Of a stretch of 23,954 nt of DNA, positions 13,535 to 20,873 are shown piece by piece. The DNA comes from an uncultured Collinsella sp. (GTDB taxonomy: Bacteria > Actinomycetota > Coriobacteriia > Coriobacteriales > Coriobacteriaceae): the NCBI GenBank assembly GCA_900541725.1, contig UQLB01000028.1:1-23954 (forward strand), in the 5' to 3' direction. The first letter of the stretch is position 1. The number at the start of each line of letters is the position of its first letter. Under the pieces are notes generated by a model, which was given only the letters and a program-made list of their open reading frames with translations, did no database searches and was not told the DNA's origin. A program made the translations under genes and the position numbers.

Positions 13535-15040
13535 ATGGCTTTGACCGACATCTCGCATCCCACCGACATTGCAATGCTCACCGATCTGTACGAGCTCACT
13601 ATGGCCCAGGGCCTGTGGGAGAGCGGCAAGGCCAATGAGCAGGGTTGTTTTACCGCGTTTTACCGCGACCATCCCTTTGGCAGCGCCTATGCCGTCATGT
13701 GTGGCACCGCCGAGCTGCCCGAGCTCGTCGAGAACCTGCGCTTTACGCCCGAGGATATCGACTACCTCGCCTCGCTTGAGGCCCCTGCCGGCGGCGCGAT
13801 GTTCAAGTCCGCATTCCTCGACTACCTGCGCGATTTTCGTGCGCATGTAAATATCGACGCCGTCCCCGAGGGCGAGCTCGTCTTTCCGCGCGAGCCCATG
13901 GTGCGCGTCACCGGTCCTGCGCTCGAGTGCCAGCTGCTTGAGACGGCGCTGCTCAACATCGTCGGGTTCCAGACGCTTGTCGCCACCAAGACGGCGCGCG
14001 TGGTGCTCGCCGCCGACGGTCGCCCCGTGGCGGAGTTTGGCCTGCGCCGCGCCCAGGGTCCCGATGGCGGCCTGGCCGTTGCGCGCGCGAGCTACGTTGC
14101 CGGCTGCTCCTCTACGTCCAATGTGCTCGCCGGCCGCCGCTATGGTATTCCCGTCTTTGGCACGCATGCGCACAGCTGGGTGATGAGCTTCGATTCCGAG
14201 CTCGAGGCCTTCCGCGCCTTTGCCAAGTCGAGCCCCAAGAACTGTACGCTGCTCATCGACACCTATGACGTGCGCGAGGGCTGCGAGCATGCCATTACGG
14301 TTGCCAAGGAGATGGAGGCGGTGGGCGAGCGCCTGTCGGCTATTCGCATCGACTCCGGCGACCTCGCCAAGCTCTCCAAGTATGTTCGCGGCCGTTTTGA
14401 TGCCGAGGGCCTGCCCTATGTGGGGATCTCGGTTTCCAACGATCTTGACGAGTACACGATTCAGTCGCTGCTGGACCAGGGCGCGCCCATCGATAGCTTT
14501 GGCGTGGGTACCAAGCTCGCGACCTGCTATGACCAGCCGGCGCTGGGTGGCGTGTACAAGCTTTCCGCCCGCCGTGCGAGCGAGGCAGATCCATGGACGC
14601 CGGTGGTCAAGCTCTCCGAGCAGCCCTACAAGCGCACGATCCCGGGCGTGCAGCGCGTGCGCCGTTATTACGACGGCTTTGGCGGCCCGGTCTGCGACAT
14701 GATCTACGACGAGGACCATCTGGCGGGGGAGGGCGCCGCGCGCGGCAATACCCTCGTGGCCGTGAATGATGCCGCCCTGGTGACCGATGTGTCGGAGCTT
14801 GAGTATCGCGAGCTGCTGGTGCCGATCGTGCGCGATGGCAGTGCAGTGGCTCCGCGTGAGAGCATCCAGGACGCGCGCGAGCGCTGTGTTTGGGCGCTCG
14901 ATCATCTGGACGCAGCTTTCAAGCGCTTCCTGTACCCGCAGACCTATGTGGTGGGCATGGAGCAGGGCCTGGCTCAGGTACGCGACGAGCTCGTGCGCAA
15001 GAACATGGCCGCGGCCTCTGCCTTTCCCTGGGCAAAATGA
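13535..15040 (+). CDS. pncB: Nicotinate phosphoribosyltransferase
   Basis: This cytosolic enzyme joins nicotinate with PRPP, using ATP, to give nicotinate mononucleotide, the Preiss-Handler route to NAD. The 501-residue length fits the long Gram-positive form. Visible features are the N-terminal MLTDLYELTMAQGLWESG, TAFYRDHPFGSAYAV, FGLRRAQGPDGG at 168-179 (PRPP/nicotinate pocket), and THAHSWVMSF near 210-219, where His213 is the expected phosphorylated residue. FASTPATS-type residues appear as RIDSGDLAKLSKYVR, and GVGTKLATCYDQPALGGVYKL closes the barrel. ATG 13535 follows CGAAAGGTCGCC. The stop codon lies inside the left arm of its terminator at 15034. The gene lets the cell use niacin; no other NAD gene is adjacent. 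Confidence 0.93.
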   Translation: MALTDISHPTDIAMLTDLYELTMAQGLWESGKANEQGCFTAFYRDHPFGSAYAVMCGTAELPELVENLRFTPEDIDYLASLEAPAGGAMFKSAFLDYLRDFRAHVNIDAVPEGELVFPREPMVRVTGPALECQLLETALLNIVGFQTLVATKTARVVLAADGRPVAEFGLRRAQGPDGGLAVARASYVAGCSSTSNVLAGRRYGIPVFGTHAHSWVMSFDSELEAFRAFAKSSPKNCTLLIDTYDVREGCEHAITVAKEMEAVGERLSAIRIDSGDLAKLSKYVRGRFDAEGLPYVGISVSNDLDEYTIQSLLDQGAPIDSFGVGTKLATCYDQPALGGVYKLSARRASEADPWTPVVKLSEQPYKRTIPGVQRVRRYYDGFGGPVCDMIYDEDHLAGEGAARGNTLVAVNDAALVTDVSELEYRELLVPIVRDGSAVAPRESIQDARERCVWALDHLDAAFKRFLYPQTYVVGMEQGLAQVRDELVRKNMAAASAFPWAK

Positions 15041-15073
15041 TCCGCATGCGACGGAGGAAAACGGATCATTTTT
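15034..15073 (+). terminator. pncB terminator overlapping the stop codon
   Basis: AAAATGATCCG (15034-15044) and CGGATCATTTT (15062-15072) are perfect complements, with TTTTT at the end. The left arm includes the last codon and the TGA stop at 15038-15040, so a ribosome finishing pncB would cover the arm. Confidence 0.8.
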
Positions 15074-15121
15074 CTCGCTTGCCCGTTCGTCCGTTCGCTG
15101 AACAGTCGATTGGTTTGACGT

Positions 15122-16249
15122 ATGACGACTTCTTATAAAACGATGGTGGTAAAGATCGGTTCGTCCACGGTGGTGGGCGCCGATGGCAAGGTCAACCGCG
15201 CCTTTATCGGCGGACTTGCCGATCAAGCCGCAGCGCTGCGCAAGCTCGGCTGGCGTCTGGTCGTGGTGAGCTCGGGCGCTATTGCCTGTGGCTATCCCGT
15301 GTTGGGCTTCGACCGCAAGCCGGTCGGCGACCTTCCGAGCCTGCAGGCCTGCGCCTCGGCTGGTCAGTGCATCATCTCGTCGGCCTACGACGAGGAGTTC
15401 CATGCGCGCGACCTGCTCACCTCGCTCGTGCTGCTCACGCGTCACGACACGGCGCGTCGCACGTCCTACCTGCACGCGCGCGACGCCCTGCTGCGTCTGG
15501 TGGAGCTGGGCGTGGTGCCGGTCGTCAACGAGAACGACACCGTTACCGTCGACGAGATCAAGTTTGGCGACAACGACACACTGGCGGCGCTCGTGAGCTG
15601 CCTGGTATCTGCCGATCTGTGCGTGACGCTCTCGGACATCGATGGTCTCTATACTGCCAATCCGCATGAGGACCCCACGGCCGAGTTTGTTCCTGTCGTG
15701 CATAAGATCGATGCCAAGATTATTGCCTCGGCGGGCGATTCTTCCACATCGGTGGGCACGGGCGGCATGATTACCAAGATCCGCGCGAGTCGCATCCTGA
15801 TGACGGCGGGCATTCAGAGCGTGATTTGCTCGGGCGAGGAGCCCGATGCGCTCGTGCGCCTCGCCCGCGGCGAGAGCGTGGGCACGCTGTTCGATCCGCC
15901 GGCGGAGCGTCTGGACATTGCGCCCCGCAAGCTGTGGATCGCACTGGGCGACAAGGCGCATGGCTCGGTGACGGTCGATGATGGTGCTGCGAAGGCGCTG
16001 GTCAGCCGTGGTTCTTCCCTGCTTGCGGTGGGTATTCGCGAGGTCGATGGCCAGTTTGCCGAGGGCGATGTGCTCGACGTGTGCGACCCGAGCGGTATGG
16101 TTGTCGCCCGCGGTATCGCCGAGGCCGATTCGGACGTGCTGGAACTTGCTGCCGGTCGCCGCCAGGACCAGATCGCCAGCAACCGCCTGCTGGCAGACCT
16201 GGCCGAGAAGCCGGCGATCCATCGAGACAACCTAATCGTCTTCGCCTAA
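15122..16249 (+). CDS. proB: Glutamate 5-kinase
   Basis: This 375-residue enzyme phosphorylates glutamate to gamma-glutamyl phosphate, the first step to proline. The N-terminal amino-acid kinase domain (about 1-260) shows KIGSSTVVG at 11-19, VVVSSGAIACG at 47-57, VVPVVNENDTV at 131-141, FGDNDTLAALV at 148-158 and the SDIDGLYT nucleotide site near 171-178. The C-terminal ~100 residues (LWIALGDKAHGSVTVDDGAAKAL and on) form the PUA domain found in full-length bacterial ProB. ATG 15122 is the first possible start because an in-frame TGA lies at 15116-15118; its ribosome site is poor. Proline feedback control is usual for the family. The partner proA is 1.7 kb downstream, separated by a gene on the other strand. 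Confidence 0.94.
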   Translation: MTTSYKTMVVKIGSSTVVGADGKVNRAFIGGLADQAAALRKLGWRLVVVSSGAIACGYPVLGFDRKPVGDLPSLQACASAGQCIISSAYDEEFHARDLLTSLVLLTRHDTARRTSYLHARDALLRLVELGVVPVVNENDTVTVDEIKFGDNDTLAALVSCLVSADLCVTLSDIDGLYTANPHEDPTAEFVPVVHKIDAKIIASAGDSSTSVGTGGMITKIRASRILMTAGIQSVICSGEEPDALVRLARGESVGTLFDPPAERLDIAPRKLWIALGDKAHGSVTVDDGAAKALVSRGSSLLAVGIREVDGQFAEGDVLDVCDPSGMVVARGIAEADSDVLELAAGRRQDQIASNRLLADLAEKPAIHRDNLIVFA

Positions 16250-16263
16250 CCAATTGACGCTGC

Positions 16264-16361
16264 AAACGCCCCTAAGCGGCAATCTGACGTTCAATCGTCG
16301 GGCATGACCAAAAGGTCAATGCCCTCCTCTTTCACGTCACCTTGCTCGCTTAGGGGCGTTT
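16264..16361. terminator. Nested 98-base hairpin after proB (bidirectional terminator or structured RNA)
   Basis: The outer stem AAACGCCCCTAAGCG (16264-16278) with 16347-16361 is 15 bp and perfect. It continues inward with GCAA/TTGC (16279-16282, 16342-16345), TGACGT/ACGTCA (16285-16290, 16334-16339) and an apical stem GGGCATGACC/GGTCAATGCCC (16300-16309, 16314-16324, one bulged A) closed by an AAAA loop. T-rich TTTTCGCTTT follows on the plus strand. It sits between the convergent proB and hydrolase genes. Confidence 0.65.
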
Positions 16362-16400
16362 TCGCTTTCCGTCCTCTACCTGCGATGACGTTATAAACCT

Positions 16401-16447
16401 GGCACTTGGGGACGTTCCCTTTGTGCCGGCAGGTGGGGACACTCCTT
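16401..16447 (+). repeat. REP-like repeat, GGGGACGTTCC/GGGGACACTCC class
   Basis: GGCACTTGGGGACGTTCC then CTTTGTGCCGGCA (16401-16431) matches the left half of the hairpin at 3611-3643, and GGGGACACTCCTT (16435-16447) matches the left arm at 3673-3685. The right arms are absent, so this copy cannot fold the same way. It ends two bases before the hydrolase stop codon. Confidence 0.6.
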
Positions 16448-16449
16448 TG

Positions 16450-17868
16450 CTAGAAGATTCGGCGCAGGTCTCCGCGGTTGAGGGCCTCGTCGAAGAGGTG
16501 CTTGAACACCACGCTGCCGTGCAGGCCGTCGTGCTCGAACTCGTTGGTCACCCAGGCATGCGAGTTGCCCACGCGGCTGAGCGTATCAAGCTGCAGGCCC
16601 GAATCCACGTACATGTCGTCGAAATACACCGCGGCCTGCAGGGGCACCTCGTTGCACGCCAGTCGCTGCGGGTCGTAGATCTTGTCCCAGCTGGTGTCTT
16701 CCATCAGCAGGTCCATGGCGGGCTTGAAGGGCTTGAGCTCGGGCATCTGCTCGAACATCCACGGGAACATGGCCTCGCCGGTAAACATGAGCGGGCGCGC
16801 GAGGGTGTCGAACTCGGCGCGGTGAGCCTTCTCTTCGGCCGCGGCCCAGCCAATGGGCATAGTGTCACCGTCGGCGTATATGAACTCCTGCAGCGTCCAG
16901 TACAGCGGATTCGTGCGCGTGTTGGTGCGCTCGAAGGCGCGCATCAAAAAGTTGTCAGATACCGAGGCGTCGCAGGTCAGCGTGCCGTCGCCATCAACAA
17001 AAGCGTGATCGATAATCCAATGCATGCGTTCAAAGCTCGGCTTCATGCCAAAGTCGCTGCCCATGAGCTGTAGACGCTCGACCGTCATCGGCGAGCCGTC
17101 GGGCAGCACGGGCTTCTGGGCCTCGAGCGTATCGGCCAGGGCCGCCACGCGTTCGACGTCGGCGGGGTAGCGGTCGTAATACTGCTGAGTTTTAGCTGCC
17201 ATGCGCGGGAAGGTGTGCGCGTAGACCTCGCTGGCGCTCGCTGGCACGTGTGGAATGCCGCCGCAGGTAAAGCTTGCCGCCACGCCTTCGGGGAAGAGCG
17301 ACAGATAGCTCAACGTCAAAAAGCCGCCGTAGCTCTGGCCGAGCGTGACCCAGGGCTTGCCGCCAAAGCCCACCAGACGCAGGTACTCAAAATCGCGCAC
17401 GATGGAGCTGGCGAGGTGGCGCTTGAGGAAGTCGGCCTGCGAGCGTGCTGTATCGGCGCCGGCGGCCGTTGCGCGATCACCCAGTGCCTTGATCGTGCGT
17501 CCGTCCACGCAGCTACTGCGTCCGGTGCCGCGCTGGTCGGGAAGGACCACACGGAAGTGCTTGACGGCCTCCTCGATCCAGCCGTCGCTTGTAGGCGACA
17601 GCGGACGCGGGCTCTCGCCGCCGGGGCCGCCCTGCAAAAACAGGAGCAGCGGCAGATCGTCGTTGATGCGGTCGGGCGCGCAAACCACGCGGTAGAAGAG
17701 CTTGATGCTCTCGGGCGCGCCGGCGATTGGTGCCGGCATAGCGCCGCGGCGCATGGTGCTGCCGACGGCCAGGAGCATCGGCTCCAGGCCGCGCCAGTCA
17801 AGGGGGACGTCGATGCTGTGGTCCTCGACGTAAAGGCCGGGGACGTGGTACGAAGTGATGAGGGCCAT
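16450..17868 (-). CDS. Alpha/beta hydrolase, prolyl aminopeptidase-like (peptidase family S33)
   Basis: This 472-residue protein has the alpha/beta-hydrolase set of S33 prolyl aminopeptidases, which remove N-terminal proline from peptides in the cytosol. QGGPGGE at 79-85 is the oxyanion-hole HGGPG region, with Gln in place of His. DQRGTGRS at 111-118 follows, then the nucleophile elbow GQSYGG with Ser179. Near the end, YVDSG supplies a possible acid and GNSHAWVTNEFEHDGLHG (434-451) the catalytic His. The length (472) fits the larger S33 form seen in Actinobacteria rather than the ~310-residue Pip. ATG 17868 is preceded by GGAAG; a longer frame has no family match. It lies on the minus strand exactly between proB and proA. 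That position supports a proline link, but other small peptides or esters cannot be excluded. Confidence 0.8.
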   Translation of the reverse strand: MALITSYHVPGLYVEDHSIDVPLDWRGLEPMLLAVGSTMRRGAMPAPIAGAPESIKLFYRVVCAPDRINDDLPLLLFLQGGPGGESPRPLSPTSDGWIEEAVKHFRVVLPDQRGTGRSSCVDGRTIKALGDRATAAGADTARSQADFLKRHLASSIVRDFEYLRLVGFGGKPWVTLGQSYGGFLTLSYLSLFPEGVAASFTCGGIPHVPASASEVYAHTFPRMAAKTQQYYDRYPADVERVAALADTLEAQKPVLPDGSPMTVERLQLMGSDFGMKPSFERMHWIIDHAFVDGDGTLTCDASVSDNFLMRAFERTNTRTNPLYWTLQEFIYADGDTMPIGWAAAEEKAHRAEFDTLARPLMFTGEAMFPWMFEQMPELKPFKPAMDLLMEDTSWDKIYDPQRLACNEVPLQAAVYFDDMYVDSGLQLDTLSRVGNSHAWVTNEFEHDGLHGSVVFKHLFDEALNRGDLRRIF

Positions 17869-17980
17869 GTGAGTCTTCCGTTCGTTGCGGTGTTTCGGGT
17901 TGACCAATTCTACCGCCGCGGGCGAGGCCATGCGCAAATCGGCTAACATGGTTGCAAACTTCTAGGAGAAAGGGCCGCCC

Positions 17981-19267
17981 ATGTCGGTCGATATAGCCAC
18001 GTATGTCCACGATCTTGCCGTTGCCGCCAAGGCAGCGTCGGCCTCGCTTGCCACGGCGAGCGATGAGCAGCGCCAGGAGGCCGTGCGCGCCATGGCCGCA
18101 GCACTGCGCAACGGTGTCGACTCCATCGTCGCCGCCAACGAGCTCGACATGTCCGCCGCGCGCGATGCGGGTACCTCGGCCGGACTGCTCGATCGCCTGC
18201 TGCTGACGCCTGAGCGCGTCGAGGGCATGGCCGCCGGCCTGGAAAAGCTCGCCGAGCTGCCCGATCCCGTGGGCCGCGTGCTCGACCACCGCGTGCTTGC
18301 AAGCGGCGTGGACCTGACCCGCGTGAGTGTGCCGCTGGGCCTGGTCGCTATGGTCTACGAGGCGCGCCCCAACGTGACGGCCGACGCCGCAGGCATCTGC
18401 ATCCGTACCGGCAACGCCTGCATTCTGCGCGGCGGCTCGCTGGCCTATCACTCGTGTGCCATGATCGCCGAGCTGCTGGCCGATGCGCTCGAGGCCAAGG
18501 GCTTCCCGCGCGAGGCTGTGTCGATGATTGAGTCCACCGACCGCGAGGCCACTGGCGAGCTCATGAAGCTCCGCGGCATCGTTGATGTGCTCATTCCACG
18601 TGGCGGTGCAGGCCTGATCCAGCGCTGCGTGCGCGAGTCGCTCGTGCCGGTGATCGAGACGGGTACGGGCAACTGCCACATCTACGTGCATGAATCCGCC
18701 GACTTTGATAAGGCACTCAACATTATCGTTAATGCCAAGACCCAGCGCGTAGGCGTGTGCAATGCCGCCGAGTCGCTGCTGGTCGACCGTGCTGTGGCCG
18801 ATGCGTTTTTGCCTGCGGTCGTTGCCGTGCTGCACGACCACGGCGTGCTCATTCACGGCGACGATGCCACGTGCGCCGCGTGCGCCGACGCCGGCTTTGT
18901 AGAGGGCGATGACTACGTCGCCGCGACTGAGGAGGACTGGGGTCGCGAGTACCTGGCGCTCGAGATGAGCGTGAAGGTCGTGGCAAACGAGGACGAGGCC
19001 ATCGCACACATCAACCGCTACGGCACGATGCACTCCGAGGCCATCGTTGCCGAGGACACGGATGCTTGCGAGCGCTTCCTGGATGCGGTCGATGCCTCGG
19101 CCGTGTACGCCAACGCCAGCACGCGTTTCACCGACGGCGGCGAGTTTGGCCTGGGCGCCGAGATCGGCATCTCGACCCAAAAGCTCCACGCCCGTGGCCC
19201 CTTTGCCGCTGAGGCCCTCACCACCTACAAATACAAGCTCCGCGGCACCGGCCAGGTCCGTCCCTAA
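17981..19267 (+). CDS. proA: Gamma-glutamyl phosphate reductase
   Basis: This 428-residue aldehyde-dehydrogenase-type enzyme uses NADPH to reduce gamma-glutamyl phosphate to glutamate semialdehyde, which cyclises and is then reduced to proline. Family features are PLGLVAMVYEARPNVTADAAG at 118-138, RTGNACILRGGS at 142-153, IPRGGAGLI at 205-213, IETGTGNCHIYV at 225-236 and the catalytic Cys260 in TQRVGVCNAAESLLV. ASTRFTDGGEFGLGAEIGISTQKLHARGP near the C-terminus is characteristic. The length matches the family (about 415-430). ATG 17981 follows AGGAGAAAGGG at 17964-17974. The start region is divergent from the hydrolase (starts 17868 and 17981), so the two could share a control region. It ends at the hairpin at 19282. 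Confidence 0.95.
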   Translation: MSVDIATYVHDLAVAAKAASASLATASDEQRQEAVRAMAAALRNGVDSIVAANELDMSAARDAGTSAGLLDRLLLTPERVEGMAAGLEKLAELPDPVGRVLDHRVLASGVDLTRVSVPLGLVAMVYEARPNVTADAAGICIRTGNACILRGGSLAYHSCAMIAELLADALEAKGFPREAVSMIESTDREATGELMKLRGIVDVLIPRGGAGLIQRCVRESLVPVIETGTGNCHIYVHESADFDKALNIIVNAKTQRVGVCNAAESLLVDRAVADAFLPAVVAVLHDHGVLIHGDDATCAACADAGFVEGDDYVAATEEDWGREYLALEMSVKVVANEDEAIAHINRYGTMHSEAIVAEDTDACERFLDAVDASAVYANASTRFTDGGEFGLGAEIGISTQKLHARGPFAAEALTTYKYKLRGTGQVRP

Positions 19268-19281
19268 CGCCCGCGCAAACA

Positions 19282-19322
19282 AAAACCACCACAAAGGTGC
19301 CTGTCCCCTTTGTGGTGGTTTT
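19282..19322. terminator. Bidirectional terminator, ACCACCACAAAGG hairpin (forward copy)
   Basis: Perfect 16-base arms at 19282-19297 and 19307-19322 surround TGCCTGTCC. A-rich and T-rich ends flank the stem, so it can stop both proA (plus) and the convergent HD-domain gene (minus), whose stop is 16 bases away. Confidence 0.85.
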
Positions 19323-19337
19323 AGGTGGCGTTGACGG

Positions 19338-19937
19338 TTAGGCCTGGAAGGTATCTCGGTCGGGGGCGAAGGACTGCATGGCCGCGATGGTGCGGTCAAA
19401 GAGCTCGGGGAGCTCCCAGCCCAACATCTCGGCGCCCTGCGAAATCACGTCGCGCGAGCAGCCGGCGGCAAAGCGTTTGTCCTTGAACTTCTTCTTGAGC
19501 GACTTGGTCGTAAAGTCCATAACGCTCTTGCTCGGGCGCATGATGACGGCAGCGCCGATCAGGCCGGTGAGCTCATCGCAGGCAAACAGGATCTTTTCCA
19601 TCTGCAGCTCGGGCTTGGGTAGTGAGGTGTTGAAGTCCGACGTGTGCGTCTGGATGGCGCGAATGAGCTCGGGAGACGCACCTTCGCCCTCAAGAATCTC
19701 GGCAGCATAGATGGTGTGGTTAATGGGGTCGTCCTCATGCTCCTCCCAATCCAGGTCGTGCAGCAGACCGACGATGCCCCAAAACTCCTCGTTCTCGGGG
19801 TCGAACTCGCGCGCAAAGTAGCGCATAGTGCCCTCGACCGTCTCGCCATGGGTGATATGGAACGGGTCCTTGTTGTGCTCATTGAGCAGTTCGAACGCGC
19901 GGTCGCGGGTGATTCCGGCGGTAAGCGGCTCTGCCAT
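19338..19937 (-). CDS. HD-domain metal-dependent phosphohydrolase
   Basis: This 199-residue soluble protein has an HD-superfamily metal site. His30 is in HITHGETVEGTMRYFA and the HD pair is H60-D61 in GLLHDLDWEE. His98 lies in IQTHTSDF, and a later Asp is in LFACDELTGLIGAA. Such proteins hydrolyse nucleotides or related phosphates; the substrate here is not evident, and the family is close to the small HDIG hydrolases often annotated only as HD domain-containing. ATG 19937 has AAGGAG about eight bases upstream. It follows the CarD-type gene in the same direction, but a hairpin terminator at 19992 separates them, so it probably has its own promoter. The C-terminal part is basic (KSLKKKFKDKRFAAG), with no membrane segment. 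Confidence 0.85.
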   Translation of the reverse strand: MAEPLTAGITRDRAFELLNEHNKDPFHITHGETVEGTMRYFAREFDPENEEFWGIVGLLHDLDWEEHEDDPINHTIYAAEILEGEGASPELIRAIQTHTSDFNTSLPKPELQMEKILFACDELTGLIGAAVIMRPSKSVMDFTTKSLKKKFKDKRFAAGCSRDVISQGAEMLGWELPELFDRTIAAMQSFAPDRDTFQA

Positions 19938-19991
19938 AAGAGACTCCTTGTGCTCGTGGGTATCGATAAGAATGAATACTACTAGAACAAG

Positions 19992-20032
19992 AAAACCACC
20001 ACAAAGGTGCCTGTTCCCTTTGTGGTGGTTTT
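19992..20032 (-). terminator. Terminator, ACCACCACAAAGG hairpin (loop variant)
   Basis: Arms 19992-20007 and 20017-20032 are perfect 16-base complements. The loop is TGCCTGTTC, one base different from the other forward copies. It ends the CarD-type gene (minus strand, stop at 20046). Confidence 0.85.
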
Positions 20033-20045
20033 TGGCGCGGATGGG

Positions 20046-20531
20046 TTAGTTGAGGGCGGCTTGGGCTAGGCGGGCTTCGGCGTCCTCCTCGGTGACGCCC
20101 AAGGCCACAGCGAACTCCTCGATGGAGCGGCGTTTGGCCTCCTTGAGTACGCGCATGTAGTAGGAGCTGGGTTTTTTATCAGCTTCCTCGGCCTGGCGAA
20201 TGCGGTGCATCATGGTCTTTGCCACGCGGACCGTCTCGGGCGCGCCCAGCTTGAGCTGCTGCTTAAAGTGTGTCTCCTCAAGCGAGCTGTTGCGCTCGGT
20301 AAAGGTGTCGCACTCCAGCTCGTCATAGTGGCTCAGCAGGTGCTCGGCATCTTGCTGAGAGATGGCGGCGTGCAGACGGTCGGCCTGCGCCACGGGGTAC
20401 ATGAGGATCGTCTGCGCATGTCCCTGCTTGGTCTCGAGCAGCAGCATGGGCTGCGGTGTGTCGTCCCTAAAACCGACGACGGTGCAGACTCCCTGGCCCG
20501 GATGAATGACGTGTTGACCGATTGAGAACAT
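20046..20531 (-). CDS. CarD/CdnL-family RNA polymerase-binding regulator
   Basis: This 161-residue protein begins MFSIGQHVIHPGQGVCTVVGF, the Tudor-like CarD/TRCF RNA-polymerase interaction domain (about 1-60). A C-terminal helical part follows (from LSHYDELECD to the end) like the DNA-binding domain of CarD/CdnL. These proteins bind the polymerase beta subunit and stabilise open promoter complexes, often at rRNA promoters. Length matches the family (about 160). ATG 20531 follows GGAGGT, an excellent ribosome site. The C-terminal RVLKEAKRRSIEEFAVALGVTEEDAEARL is the usual helical end. A Trp that wedges DNA in mycobacterial CarD is not obvious here. The gene is divergent from argS across a 342-base gap. 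Confidence 0.88.
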   Translation of the reverse strand: MFSIGQHVIHPGQGVCTVVGFRDDTPQPMLLLETKQGHAQTILMYPVAQADRLHAAISQQDAEHLLSHYDELECDTFTERNSSLEETHFKQQLKLGAPETVRVAKTMMHRIRQAEEADKKPSSYYMRVLKEAKRRSIEEFAVALGVTEEDAEARLAQAALN

Positions 20532-20873
20532 GCTACCTCCAACTTATACGAATTTACGTATGTCTAGAATAACACGCTGACGTGCGCAAACCCGTACTTT
20601 ATGCAGGAAAAGCACACAACTCTGATAGGTAAGAGTATTCGATAACAGACGCAGCTCATTCACACCTTTATGCATTTTCAACGCCTGCATAATCTGCAGG
20701 CAGACCGGCATCTTTGAGTGACTCCATACAAGCTGTAGTCATTTTTGTGCATATGCAATATCTATTAGCTTTACCCTGCGACAGTGCCCGTCGCTTGTGA
20801 TAGAGTGCTACAAACTCTGGCTTTTGCCCTACGAGTGACCAAGAGCTCGGGGGCTTTAACACAAGGAGGATCT
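20532..20873. other. 342-base divergent control region between the CarD-type gene and argS
   Basis: The gap is clearly A+T-richer than its neighbours and has no good coding frame. It contains the dyad GCCTGCA/TGCAGGC (20683-20689, 20695-20701), the palindrome TGCATATGCA at 20749-20758 and, just before the CarD gene, TACG...CGTA arms at 20547-20560. A TGCTACAAA extended -10-like box lies at 20806-20814 upstream of argS without a clear -35. No T-box or other known leader was recognised. Confidence 0.4.

Noticed and set aside
12866..16222. A 1118-codon open frame on the minus strand across pncB and proB
   Set aside because: It is antisense to two clearly recognised enzymes and has the His/Arg/Gly-rich composition of a reverse-strand shadow in high-G+C DNA.
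17798..19399. A 533-codon minus-strand frame across proA
   Set aside because: It is the antisense shadow of proA and its translation shows no recognisable protein.
5574..20032. The repeated ACCACCACAAAGG hairpins as a CRISPR array
   Set aside because: The copies are single, kilobases apart, in both orientations and each at a gene end; there are no regular spacers or cas genes.
20668..20862. Short minus-strand frames in the argS/CarD gap
   Set aside because: The frames lie in A+T-rich promoter DNA, with no ribosome site and coding-unlike composition.
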